40,719 bases of DNA from an uncultured Bacteroidota bacterium (GTDB taxonomy: Bacteria > Bacteroidota > Bacteroidia > 2-12-FULL-35-15). Every line of letters starts with the position of its first letter. Position 1 is the stretch's first letter. Where the stretch lies: positions 1 through 40,719 of the forward strand of contig CAIQBY010000048.1 in the NCBI GenBank assembly GCA_903870175.1, read 5' to 3'. A program made the position numbers and the translations under genes. The notes below the pieces were generated by a model. That model did no database searches and was not told the DNA's origin. It saw only the letters and a list, made by a program, of their open reading frames with translations. Of the stretch, positions 24,934 through 35,248 are shown piece by piece.

Positions 24934-27350
24934 ATGAAAAAATATAATCCTGACAAGCCGTTTGAATTAATAAAAAAGTTCAAAAATATTTCGGTGAATG
25001 ATGTAGCCATTGTCGGCGGCAAAAATTCTTCCTTAGGGGAAATGTTCAGTAACCTGAGTGTGAAAGGAATCAATGTTCCTGACGGATTTGCAACTACAAG
25101 TTATGCTTATTGGAAATTTCTTGACGATAATAATATCAGGAAAAAACTAATTGAATTGATGAACAAGCTTGATAAAAAAGCCTTCACAAATCTTAAAGAA
25201 ACTGGTGCCGCAGCTCGTCAATTAATTCTGAATTCTGAAATTCCCGATGAACTGAATAAAATAATTACCTCCGAATATAAAGTTTTATATAGCAATAAAG
25301 AATTGGGAGAAGTGGCGGTAAGAAGCAGTGCAACAGCAGAAGACTTGCAGGGCAACACGAATCTTTCCTGAATATAAAAGGAATAGACAATGCTCTTGCT
25401 GCTGTAAAAAAATGTTATGCTTCCTTATTTACCGATAGAGCAATAAAGTACAGGGAAGACAATGGTTTCGAACACATGAAGGTTGCTCTTTCAATAGGAA
25501 TTCAGAAGATGGTAAGGTCGGATATTGCCAGTTCAGGGGTTTGTTTTACGCTCGAACCGGAATCGGGTTTTACTGATATTATATTAATTACCGGCATATG
25601 GGGACTTGGCGAAAACATTGTGCAAGGGGTTGTTTCACCTGATGAATTTCTTGTTTTCAAACCGACATTAAAGTTGCGAAAGAGAGCAATAGTAAACAAG
25701 AAAATCGGAAGCAAGGCATTGACAATGGTTTATAGTGATACTGATGGAAAAACCGTTATCAATATTGATACTCCGGCAAAGAAGCGAGAATTGTTCGTGT
25801 TGAATGATGAAGAGATTGCAACTCTTGCAAAGTGGGCTCTGATAATAGAAGAACATTACGGAAAGCCCATGGATATTGAGTGGGCGAAGGATGGAATTAC
25901 AAATGAATTGTTTATTGTTCAGGCTCGCCCGGAAACAGTTCAGAGCAGAAGGAACCCTTTTATCCTGAAAGAATATAAGTTATTGACGAAAGGAAAATTG
26001 CTGGCAGAAGGATTATCTGTAGGAAATAAAATAGCAACCGGCAAAGCTCGTTTCCTTGAATCGCCTACTGATGCTGATAAATTGCGCCCGGGTGAAATAT
26101 TAATAACTGAAATTACAAGTCCGGATTGGGACCCGATATTGAAAAGAGCAGCAGCAATTATTACAAGTAAAGGCGGACGAACAAGTCATGCTTCCATTGT
26201 TGCCAGAGAGATTGGCGTGGCTGCAATTGTTGGAACAGGTGATGATGTATTGAAAATAAAAGATGGCGATGTGATTACTGTTTCCTGCGCTGAAGGCGAG
26301 AAAGGATATATTTACGAAGGAGAACAAAAGTGGACGGAAAAGGTAATTGATTTCAGAAATATAAAGATGCCTGAAACAGAACCTATGTTGATATTGGGCG
26401 ACCCGGACAGAGCATTTCAATTATCCTTTTATCCGAATAAAGGAGTAGGTTTAATGCGGCTGGAGTTTATCATCAGCAATGCAATTAAAATTCATCCGAT
26501 GGCATTGGTTAAGTTCAATGAATTGAAGGATGACAACATTAAAAATGAAATTGATGAACTCACTCATCATTATCTGAATAAAAAAGAATATTTCTCTGAT
26601 AAGCTTGCACAGGCAGTGGCAACAATCGCTTGCGCCTTTTATCCTAAAGATGTAATAGTGAGGATGAGTGATTTTAAAACAAATGAATATTCCAATTTGA
26701 TTGGCGGAAAAGATTTTGAGCCGGAGGAAGAAAACCCAATGCTTGGTTTCAGAGGCGCTTCCAGGTATTACAGCGACAGATATAAAGAAGGTTTCCGATT
26801 GGAATGTGAGGCAATGAAAATAGTGCGTAATCAAATGGGATTAACAAATGTGAAACTCATGATTCCTTTCTGCAGAACTGTGGAGGAAGGGAAGAATGTG
26901 ATAAACATTATGGAAAAATATGGATTGAAACGTGGTGAAAACGGGTTAGAGATTTATGTGATGGCGGAGATTCCGAGCAACATTATTTTAGCTGAAGAAT
27001 TTGCAAAAGTATTTGACGGTTTTTCCATTGGTTCAAATGATTTGACACAGCTGACACTTGGTATCGACAGGGATTCTACCATTATAAGCAGTTTGTTTGA
27101 TGAACAGAATGCAGCTCCGAAAAAAATGTTTGAAATGGTAATAAACACAGCTAAAAAATGCAATAAAAAAATCGGTTTATGCGGACAGGCACCAAGCGAC
27201 CATGCCGAATTTGCTGCGTTTTTGGTGGAGCAAGGCATAGATAGTATTTCTTTTACACCTGACGCTTTAATCAAAGGCATTGAAAACATTAATAAAGCAG
27301 AGGAGAAAATGAAAATGGATAAAAAAGAAATGAAACCGCTGAAAGTATAA
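24934..27350 (+). pseudogene. ppsA: Phosphoenolpyruvate synthase, interrupted by a frameshift near 25348
   Basis: ORF 24934..25371 ends VAVRSSATAEDLQGNTNLS*; another frame continues from 25350 as GQHESFLNIKGIDNALAAVKKCYASLFTDRAIKYRE... into ORF 25476..27350 (GGRTSHASIVAREIGVAAIVGTGD). The expected PDASFA segment is missing. Confidence 0.9.
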
Positions 27351-27520
27351 TAATATAATTTATGAAAATCATCCGTTAATTGGATTTAGATGTTGAAACC
27401 GTTGTTATAGGAAATCAAATTCAAATAGAATCTTTGAATTTGCGTAAGAATTGAAGATTTTTAATCTGAAAAGTAAAGAATATTTATTGAAACCACACCT
27501 CGGAGGGCATATAAACCGTA

Positions 27521-27566
27521 ATATGATATAAGTCATATAATGAGAGCAGGCAGACGAATATCTTTG
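27521..27566 (+). promoter_or_regulatory. CRP/FNR-like palindrome plus -7 element upstream of the desaturase
   Basis: ATATGA-TATAAG-TCATAT (27521-27538), centre 29.5 nt upstream of TATCTTTG (27559-27566). Confidence 0.5.
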
Positions 27567-27586
27567 CTGATTAAAACATTAAATTA

Positions 27587-28675
27587 ATGAAGACAATAAA
27601 ATTCGTTTCGCACGACAAACAACAACATGATTTTGCAGCAGCAGTGCGTAAAAACGTACATAATTATTTTGCCGAAAGGGGGCTTTCAACCAAAGGAAAC
27701 ACTCAAATAGTAATTAATACAATTGTAATGTTGATATTATATGTCGGTTCTTTTGCACTGCTTTTTATGGTAAAAATGAATCCCTGGATTGCATTTATTA
27801 TGTCCGTAATTATGGGTATCGGTTTGGCAGGCATTGGTATGGGAACAATGCACGATGCCGTACACCATGCGTATTCAGGCAAAGAATGGATAAATAAATT
27901 ATTTGGCGGAACACTTTATTTAATAGGAAGCAATGTTTTTAATTGGGAAATTCAGCATAATATTTTGCATCATACTTACACAAATATTGATGGATACGAC
28001 CAGGATATTGAATCGAAAGGACCGATACGATTGTCGGAACATGCACCGCTCAAAAAGATTCATAAATATCAATACATTCATGCTTTTTTCTTCTATGGAA
28101 TGATGACCATTTCAAAATTGGTGAAAGATTTTTCCCAATTAATAGTCTATAATAGAGAAGGAATTACGAGGCGATATAATTTTAATCCGACAGTTGAATA
28201 TATCAAAATGGTTATACTTAAACTACTTTATTTATTTGTAATAATCGGATTGCCGATTATATTTACCACATTGACGTGGTGGCAGGTTGTAGTAGGGTTT
28301 TTGCTGATGCATTGGACAGCCGGTTGTATTTTAAGTGTGGTATTTCAAATGGCACATGTTGTAGAAGGGACGGAAGAACCGATGCCTGACGCAGAGGGAG
28401 TTATCCCAAATGATTGGGCCGTTCATCAATTGCGCACTACATCCGACTTTGCAAGACATAATCATTTCCTTAACTGGTATGTTGGCGGTTTAAACTTTCA
28501 GATTGAACATCATTTGTTTCCAAATATTAGTCACGTGCATTATCCTAAAATTGCACCTATTGTTGAGAAAACTGCAAAACAATTCGGTTTTGATTACAAT
28601 TTAAAACCGACATTTCGAAAAGCATTTATGTCGCATGTCCGCAGGTTAAAATTGTTAGGACAACCCGCTATTTAA
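27587..28675 (+). CDS. Membrane fatty acid (acyl-CoA) desaturase
   Basis: Histidine boxes HDAVHH, HNILHHTYTN and FQIEHHLFPNISHVHYPKIAPIVE. Confidence 0.93.
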   Translation: MKTIKFVSHDKQQHDFAAAVRKNVHNYFAERGLSTKGNTQIVINTIVMLILYVGSFALLFMVKMNPWIAFIMSVIMGIGLAGIGMGTMHDAVHHAYSGKEWINKLFGGTLYLIGSNVFNWEIQHNILHHTYTNIDGYDQDIESKGPIRLSEHAPLKKIHKYQYIHAFFFYGMMTISKLVKDFSQLIVYNREGITRRYNFNPTVEYIKMVILKLLYLFVIIGLPIIFTTLTWWQVVVGFLLMHWTAGCILSVVFQMAHVVEGTEEPMPDAEGVIPNDWAVHQLRTTSDFARHNHFLNWYVGGLNFQIEHHLFPNISHVHYPKIAPIVEKTAKQFGFDYNLKPTFRKAFMSHVRRLKLLGQPAI

Positions 28676-28813
28676 CATTCCTAAACGAATTTTTAAGTTT
28701 TTTTAATTCAATATTTTTCAAGAAAAGGAAAATAAACCATAATTTCCTAAAATATAATTACCTATATTTTAATGAGTAAAGTGAAGTTTTTTTACAATAA
28801 TAATTGAAAAATG

Positions 28814-28843
28814 TTGCGAGAAAGCAAAAATTATCTATATTTG
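28814..28843 (+). promoter_or_regulatory. Promoter of rpsT
   Basis: TTG (28814-28816), 19 nt spacer, TATATTTG (28836-28843). Confidence 0.65.
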
Positions 28844-28895
28844 CACCCCGTATGTAAAGATAGGACAATTAATAAGTTAAAAATAAAAGTAAAAA

Positions 28896-29153
28896 ATGGC
28901 AAATCACAAATCAGCAATCAAAAGAATCCGTTCTAACGATGCGAAAAGACTTAGAAATAGATATCAGGCAAAAACAATGCGTAATGCATTGAAAGATTTA
29001 AGAGAAGATGCAAGCAAAAAGTCAGCTTCTGAAAAACTTCCAAAAGTAATTGCTATGGTAGATAAATTAGCAAAGAAAAGTGTTATTCACAAAAACAAAG
29101 CTGCTAATATAAAATCAAAATTAACTAAAAAAGTAAACGCTCTTAAAGCCTAA
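28896..29153 (+). CDS. rpsT: 30S ribosomal protein S20
   Basis: MANHKSAIKRIRSNDAKRLRNRYQAKTMRNALKDL...VHKNKAANIKSKLTKKVNAL-type S20 sequence. Confidence 0.97.
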   Translation: MANHKSAIKRIRSNDAKRLRNRYQAKTMRNALKDLREDASKKSASEKLPKVIAMVDKLAKKSVIHKNKAANIKSKLTKKVNALKA

Positions 29154-29180
29154 TACTCTTTAATAAATAGAAAATATGGA

Positions 29181-29209
29181 AAGCTCTGCAAGTTTGCGGG
29201 GCTTTTTTT
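29181..29209 (+). terminator. Intrinsic terminator after rpsT
   Basis: AAGCTCTGCA / TGCGGGGCTT (with G-U pairs) followed by a T-run. Confidence 0.75.
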
Positions 29210-29241
29210 ATGATTTTTGTTACTTTTATAAACCAATTTCA

Positions 29242-29940
29242 ATGGACGATTACAAACAACCTTTCGGGATAAAATCCTGGGCAGAAGAAGACAGGCCTCG
29301 CGAAAAATTGTTAGGCAAAGGGAGGCATGTACTTACCGAAGCTGAGTTAATTGCAATTTTAATCGGGTCGGGAAGCAAAGATGAAACGGCTGTAGAATTA
29401 TCAAAACGCATATTAATCAGCGTTGGCAATAATTTAAATGAATTGGGAAAATTATCAGTGCAGGAACTGATAACATTTAAAGGAATTGGTGAAGCGAAAG
29501 CAATAAGCATAATTGCCGCATTGGAATTAGGGAGAAGAAGAAAAGAAACGGAAAATGTTAAACGTGAAAAAATTACAATAAGCAAAGATGTATTTGAGAT
29601 AATGAAATCGTCGATGTTAGATTTGCCTCACGAAGAGTTTTGGTTGTTGATTTTGAACAGAGCGAATGCAGTAATAAAAAAGGAATTGATAAGCAGAGGC
29701 GGAGTTACAGGGACAGTAGTAGATACTAAAATTATTTTCAAAACGGCTGTCGAACATTACGCCAGCTCAATAATTGTTTGTCACAATCATCCTTCAGGTA
29801 ATTTAAAACCAAGTGATGCAGATATTAAAATTACAAAGAATATAAAAGAAGCAGGAAAAATAATGGAAATCCCATTGGCAGATCATTTAATAATAACTGA
29901 TGAAGGTTATTATAGTTTCGCAGATGAAGGAATGCTTTAG
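29242..29940 (+). CDS. radC: RadC family protein (JAB/MPN domain)
   Basis: Start moved from 29176 to 29242 to exclude the terminator; KSWAEEDRPREKLL...LTEAELIAILIGSG...HNHPSGNLKPSDADI. Confidence 0.95.
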   Translation: MDDYKQPFGIKSWAEEDRPREKLLGKGRHVLTEAELIAILIGSGSKDETAVELSKRILISVGNNLNELGKLSVQELITFKGIGEAKAISIIAALELGRRRKETENVKREKITISKDVFEIMKSSMLDLPHEEFWLLILNRANAVIKKELISRGGVTGTVVDTKIIFKTAVEHYASSIIVCHNHPSGNLKPSDADIKITKNIKEAGKIMEIPLADHLIITDEGYYSFADEGML

Positions 29941-29946
29941 AAAATT

Positions 29947-31101
29947 ATGAGTCAACTCAAGATAATTACAATAATAGGCGCTCGTCCACAAATAATAAAA
30001 TCTGCTGCTTTGAGTAGAGCAATCAGGAATAAATTTTCTTATCAATTGAAAGAAGTAGTTGTGCATACAGGACAGCATTATGATGATAATATGTCTAATG
30101 TGTTTTTTAATGAATTGGAAATTTCAAAGCCAAATTACAATCTTAATGTCGGTTCAGGGAGTCATGGAAAACAGACAGGAATGATGATTGAAGGAATTGA
30201 AGAAATATTATTAATTGAGAAACCGAATTGCGTTGTCGTTTATGGGGATACAAATTCAACACTCGCAGGAGCTTTGGCAGCATCAAAAATTAATATTCCG
30301 GTTATACATATTGAAGCAGGATTACGATCGTATAACAAATCGATGCCAGAAGAAATTAATCGTATTATGTGTGATCATGTTTCAACACTTTTATTTTCTC
30401 CCACTAAGACTGGTTTTAATAATCTGGTAAAAGAAGGATTCAAGGAAAATAGTGAACCGCCTTATTCTATTAACAATCCAAAGATAATTCATTGTGGAGA
30501 TGTAATGTTTGACAATAGCTTATACTTCTCGTCGATTGCAGAGGAAACAACAGCTATACTTAAAGAGAATAATCTTGAAGAAGAAAAATATATTTTAGCA
30601 ACAATTCATCGAGATAACAATACTGACAATGCAGTTCGATTAAACTCTTTATTTAATGCAATTAATAAGATTGCTAAAGAAAATAAAATTAAAGTTGTGA
30701 TCCCCATACATCCTCGTACCGCTAAGTTGTTGCCAAAGAATCTTAATTCTTCATTATATTCAGAAATAAAAATAAGCGAATACATTAAGATAATAGATCC
30801 AGTTTCTTTTCTTGAAATGATTGCACTTGAAAAAAATGCTCAACTAATAATGACGGACAGCGGAGGAGTTCAGAAAGAAGCTTTCTTTTTCAAGAAACCA
30901 TGTATAATTTTACGTCAGGAAACTGAATGGATAGAATTGGCCGAATGCGGCTCGGCGATAACAGCTGATGCTATCGAACAAAATATTATAGACGCGTATA
31001 ATATTTTTTTAAGCAAAAAAAAATTAGTTTTCCCTAATATTTTTGGTGGTGGTAAAGCTTCTGAATTTATTTGTAGTGAAATTATTAAACAAATAAACTA
31101 A
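29947..31101 (+). CDS. wecB: Non-hydrolysing UDP-N-acetylglucosamine 2-epimerase
   Basis: IIGARPQIIKSAALSRAI; VVHTGQHYDDNMSNVFF; VYGDTNSTLAGALAASK; HIEAGLRSYNKSMPEEINRI; TDSGGVQKEAFF. Confidence 0.95.
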   Translation: MSQLKIITIIGARPQIIKSAALSRAIRNKFSYQLKEVVVHTGQHYDDNMSNVFFNELEISKPNYNLNVGSGSHGKQTGMMIEGIEEILLIEKPNCVVVYGDTNSTLAGALAASKINIPVIHIEAGLRSYNKSMPEEINRIMCDHVSTLLFSPTKTGFNNLVKEGFKENSEPPYSINNPKIIHCGDVMFDNSLYFSSIAEETTAILKENNLEEEKYILATIHRDNNTDNAVRLNSLFNAINKIAKENKIKVVIPIHPRTAKLLPKNLNSSLYSEIKISEYIKIIDPVSFLEMIALEKNAQLIMTDSGGVQKEAFFFKKPCIILRQETEWIELAECGSAITADAIEQNIIDAYNIFLSKKKLVFPNIFGGGKASEFICSEIIKQIN

Positions 31102-31104
31102 ATT

Positions 31105-32409
31105 ATGTTGTTAGTTTACACTCATAAAATAACACATCGTAATAAATATATTTTTAACCTTTTGTTTAAAGATATTCTTGGTATTGATTTTAAACTTACT
31201 CCCGATAGAGAGGAATTCAAGTTATATGAAGGGGCAAAACTGAGTTATACCAATAGCCCAATTGGGGATGAATTATTTTTTGTTTCGCGTAATTTACTTT
31301 TTGAAACAGGAATAACAGAACAGAATATTTCTGTATTAGAATTCAACAACAATAAAGTTTTTTTTGCAACAGGGAAAGCATCTGTTTTTCCCTTTGATAT
31401 TTTTGCAGCAAGCTTTTATTTAGTATCTCGTTATGAAGAGTATTTGCCTCATATACGAGATGAACATGACAGGTTTGATGCAAAAGATAGCTTGGCATTT
31501 ATGAATGGCTTTCTTCAAAAGCCAATGATAAATATTTGGACTGGATGGATGAAAAAAATACTAATTCAAAAATTTCCTGAACTTGTTTTCCCTGAAAAGA
31601 AATATGAATTTATTTCTACAATTGATATTGACAACGCTTATGCATATCGAGAAAAAGGCCTTGCCAGAACGGTTGGTGGTTATTTAAAATCTTTATCCAC
31701 TTTTAACATTCCTGAATTAGCTGAGCGAACACAAGTATTATTAGGAAATGAAAAAGATCCATATGATACATATGATTTTCAGTTGGATATTTTAAAGAAA
31801 TTTAAATTCAAAAGCATCTATTTTTTTCTCTTAGGCGATTATGGAGTGAACGATAAGAATCTGCCAATAGAAAGTAAAAAATTCCAATCATTAATAAAAA
31901 TGCTTGGTGACTATGCAGATATTGGAATTCACCCTTCTTATGGTTCAAATAAAAGCAAGGAACAATTGAAAAAAGAAGTTTCACGTTTATCAAAAGTTCT
32001 GCATAGGGATATAACAAAAAGCCGTCAGCACTTTTTAAAATTAACTTTGCCTGAAACATATCGTAATTTAATTGACCTTGATATAATAGATGACTATACG
32101 ATGGGATTTGCCACACAGGTTGGATTCAGGGCTAGTATTTGCAGCACTTTTAATTTTTATGATTTGGATAATGAAGTAGAAACTAAATTAAGAATCCACC
32201 CTTTTGTAATAATGGAAGGCACTTTAAAATATCATATGAATGTTCATCCGGAAGATGCGCTGCAGAAAATTAAACCTCTTATAGATGAGGTAAGAGCAGT
32301 TAACGGTGTATTTATAAGTCTTTGGCATAATGATACTATAAACAATCAAAATATTTGGCAAGGTTGGCAGAAGGCATATGAAGAGATGGTAAAATATGCG
32401 ACCACTTAA
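31105..32409 (+). CDS. Polysaccharide deacetylase-like protein
   Basis: EFISTIDIDNAYAYREKGLARTVGGYLKSL; DIGIHPSYGSNKSKEQLKKE; ISLWHNDTIN. Confidence 0.8.
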   Translation: MLLVYTHKITHRNKYIFNLLFKDILGIDFKLTPDREEFKLYEGAKLSYTNSPIGDELFFVSRNLLFETGITEQNISVLEFNNNKVFFATGKASVFPFDIFAASFYLVSRYEEYLPHIRDEHDRFDAKDSLAFMNGFLQKPMINIWTGWMKKILIQKFPELVFPEKKYEFISTIDIDNAYAYREKGLARTVGGYLKSLSTFNIPELAERTQVLLGNEKDPYDTYDFQLDILKKFKFKSIYFFLLGDYGVNDKNLPIESKKFQSLIKMLGDYADIGIHPSYGSNKSKEQLKKEVSRLSKVLHRDITKSRQHFLKLTLPETYRNLIDLDIIDDYTMGFATQVGFRASICSTFNFYDLDNEVETKLRIHPFVIMEGTLKYHMNVHPEDALQKIKPLIDEVRAVNGVFISLWHNDTINNQNIWQGWQKAYEEMVKYATT

Positions 32410-32427
32410 TTTTGCAAGGATTAAAAA

Positions 32428-33321
32428 ATGCTAAAACAAATTGTATTAAAATATACACCTGATTTTTTGCTGAAACTAGGAAAACGATTTAAGAAATATA
32501 TTCGCAGGCATCAATTGAATAAACAGCAAAACTCTAATACTGGAATTGCAAAGCAAAGATTAATTGATGATTTTAAAAAAATCGGGTTGAAAAATGGAGA
32601 TTCAGTTTTAGTGCATAGCAGCTTAAGCAAAATTGGATATATAGAAGGAGGAGCTAATACAATTGTTGACGCATTGCTTGATACAATTGGTGAAACGGGG
32701 ACACTTTTATTTCCTTCTTTCCCTGCATCAGGAAGAAATAAAGATTATTTGGAAGAGCATCCTTTTTTCGATGTTAAAAATACCCCTTCAAAAATGGGGA
32801 GTATTACTGAATATTTCAGACAGCTGGATAATGTTTCTCGAAGTATACACCCTACAGATTCTTTATGTGCAAAAGGTCCTTTGGCTGATTATTATACTAA
32901 TTCGCATTATGGACAGTTAACACCTTATAATGAATTTTCGCCCTTCAGAAAACTTTGCAACAAAAGAGGAAAAATCTTAATGCTCGGAACAACTTTAAAT
33001 GGTGCTTGTACTAACCTGCATACACTGGAAGATGCCGTGGAATTTAAGTTCCCGATATATGATAAAAAAATATATTCAGTTGAAATTATTGATTCAGAAG
33101 GGAATAAATCTGAGGTTAAAACAAAAGTCCACAACCCAGAATATTCTGCAAAACGAAACTGCGATGCACTAAAACCAATGTTTGAAAGAGAAAATGTGCT
33201 GGTAAATGGGATGATTGGTGAAGCAAAAAGTATGTTGATTGATGCAGATATAATGCTGGAATCAATGATTAGGAATTATAAAGAAAAAGGAATAACAATG
33301 TATACTCCTTTTGGAAGTTAG
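32428..33321 (+). CDS. AAC(3)-family N-acetyltransferase
   Basis: GLKNGDSVLVHSSLSKIGYIEGGANTIVDALLDTIGETGTLLFPSF; SRSIHPTDSLCAKGPLADY; GTTLNGACTNLHTLEDAV. Confidence 0.88.
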   Translation: MLKQIVLKYTPDFLLKLGKRFKKYIRRHQLNKQQNSNTGIAKQRLIDDFKKIGLKNGDSVLVHSSLSKIGYIEGGANTIVDALLDTIGETGTLLFPSFPASGRNKDYLEEHPFFDVKNTPSKMGSITEYFRQLDNVSRSIHPTDSLCAKGPLADYYTNSHYGQLTPYNEFSPFRKLCNKRGKILMLGTTLNGACTNLHTLEDAVEFKFPIYDKKIYSVEIIDSEGNKSEVKTKVHNPEYSAKRNCDALKPMFERENVLVNGMIGEAKSMLIDADIMLESMIRNYKEKGITMYTPFGS

Positions 33322-33330
33322 TTAAAATAG

Positions 33331-34323
33331 ATGAACATATATATTACACTTGATTATGAAATATACTTTGGTAAAAACCATGGGACAGTTGAGAAATGTA
33401 TTATTTTTCCTACCTCAGAACTTATTCGAATTGCCGATAATCATGGTGTAAGATTTTCTTTTTTTGTTGATTGCGGTTTTATTATTAAGCTTGCCGAATA
33501 CAAAATAAAATATCCACATCTTGAAAAAGATTACGACTCAATAACTCAACAAATAAAATACCTTTCAGATACAGGTCACGATATTCAGTTGCATATTCAC
33601 CCGCACTGGGAGGATAGTTATTACGATGGAGAACGTTGGATTATAAATATAAAAAGATACAAATTAGTTGATTTCAATGAAGCAGAAATATCAGATATTG
33701 TATTTAGATACAAAAAAGTATTAACTGAAATTACAGGTAAAGCTATTTTCGCTTATCGTGCTGGAGGCTGGTGTTTACAACCTTTTTCAAAACTTAAAAA
33801 AGCGTTTAAGGAAAACCAAATCACTTTGGATAGTAGTGTTTTCCGAAAAGGATTTTATTCTTCTGAACATTATTCATACGATTTCAGAAATGCACCCAAT
33901 AAAGATATTTATACCTTTGATGTCAAACCTGAAAAGGAAAATTTAAAAGGATATTTCACCGAGTTGCCTATAAGTGCAATCAGAAATTCACCATTATTTT
34001 TCTGGAAATTATTTCTGCTAGGGCGTAAAAACACTTATTTGCATAAGCCATTGGGAGATGGAAAGGCTATGCCTGCTCCAGGGCAACGTAAAACAATGTT
34101 GACTCAATATACTGATTGTCCAGTTTCAATTGATGGATACAATGCTAATCTATTGCAGAAAGCACTGCGTAGTTTAAAGAGAAAAGAATTTAATCACATG
34201 GTTGTAATTGGACATCCAAAGGCGTTATCAAGATATTCGATAATGAAGTTGGAAGAGTTTGTGGAAAAGAATAAGGGCGAACATAATTTTACAACGTATT
34301 CAAAAATGTTCAGAAATAAATAA
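33331..34323 (+). CDS. Polysaccharide deacetylase-like protein
   Basis: YITLDYEIYFGKNHGTVEKC; RFSFFVDCGF; DIQLHIHPHWEDS; FAYRAGGWCLQPFSKL; VVIGHPKALS. Confidence 0.85.
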   Translation: MNIYITLDYEIYFGKNHGTVEKCIIFPTSELIRIADNHGVRFSFFVDCGFIIKLAEYKIKYPHLEKDYDSITQQIKYLSDTGHDIQLHIHPHWEDSYYDGERWIINIKRYKLVDFNEAEISDIVFRYKKVLTEITGKAIFAYRAGGWCLQPFSKLKKAFKENQITLDSSVFRKGFYSSEHYSYDFRNAPNKDIYTFDVKPEKENLKGYFTELPISAIRNSPLFFWKLFLLGRKNTYLHKPLGDGKAMPAPGQRKTMLTQYTDCPVSIDGYNANLLQKALRSLKRKEFNHMVVIGHPKALSRYSIMKLEEFVEKNKGEHNFTTYSKMFRNK

Positions 34324-35244
34324 ATGATAACTTTTGTAGAACATAAAAATATCAATAAACAGAAGTGGGATACCTGTATTGGCAATAGTTCCAACACTTC
34401 CATATTTGTTTATTCCTGGTATTTGGATATTGTTTCTGAAAATTGGTCAGCATTGATATTAAATGATTACGAAGCGGTTTTCCCTATTGTTTCAAAATCA
34501 AAATATAAGATAAGTTATTTGTATCAGCCCTATTTTACAAGGTATTTTGGAGTTTATTTTCAGTTAAGATTCGATGAGAAAATAGTTAATGAATTTATTA
34601 ATGCCATTCTCGAAAAGTATAAATACATTGACATTTGCCTGCACGAATCAAATATCACAAAGAATAACGAACTTGAAATAAAAAACAGAAAGTTTCAATC
34701 ACTTGATTTGAAATTTCCTTATGTAACCATTCAAAAAAGCTATTCTGAAAACGCAAAACGGAATGTTAAGAAAGCTGTCAAGGCCAGCCTGAAAGTAGAA
34801 CAAGACATATCACCTGAAAAAATTGTAAGTCTTTTTAAAACTACAAAAGGAGGAGATCTGGAAATATTTAATGCCAAAGATTATGCTGTCTTAATTAATT
34901 TAATGAACTACTGTATTAAAAATAATAAAGGACAATCATTTGCAGTTTACGATGGCGATATATTGTGTGCTGCAGCTTTTTTTATGTTTAATAACAATAT
35001 ATTTACATATTTGAAAAGTGGTCTAACAGATGAAGGTAAAGCCAAAGGGGCAATGTATTTTTTAATGGATTATTTCATTAAAGAAAATTCCGGAAATGAT
35101 TATCTTTTAGATTTCGGTGGTTCATCAGTAGAAAGCGTGGCTCAATTTTATAAAAAGTTTGGAGCAAAAGATTGTGTATATTTACAAATTAAAAAAAACA
35201 AATTGCCTCGACTAGCTAAGTGGATTAAAAAATTAAAGAATTAA
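34324..35244 (+). CDS. FemAB/GNAT-like acyltransferase
   Basis: SENAKRNVKKAVKASLKVEQDIS; FAVYDGDILCAAAFFMFNNNIFTYLKSGLTDEGKAKGAMYFLMDYFI; DFGGSSVESVAQFYKKFGA. Confidence 0.8.
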   Translation: MITFVEHKNINKQKWDTCIGNSSNTSIFVYSWYLDIVSENWSALILNDYEAVFPIVSKSKYKISYLYQPYFTRYFGVYFQLRFDEKIVNEFINAILEKYKYIDICLHESNITKNNELEIKNRKFQSLDLKFPYVTIQKSYSENAKRNVKKAVKASLKVEQDISPEKIVSLFKTTKGGDLEIFNAKDYAVLINLMNYCIKNNKGQSFAVYDGDILCAAAFFMFNNNIFTYLKSGLTDEGKAKGAMYFLMDYFIKENSGNDYLLDFGGSSVESVAQFYKKFGAKDCVYLQIKKNKLPRLAKWIKKLKN

Positions 35245-35248
35245 ATTT

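Noticed and set aside
25476-27350. Stand-alone 624-aa PEP-utilising enzyme starting at 25476
   Set aside because: Homologous coding continues upstream in the same frame to 25350 and then in another frame to 24934, so this is part of one broken pps gene.
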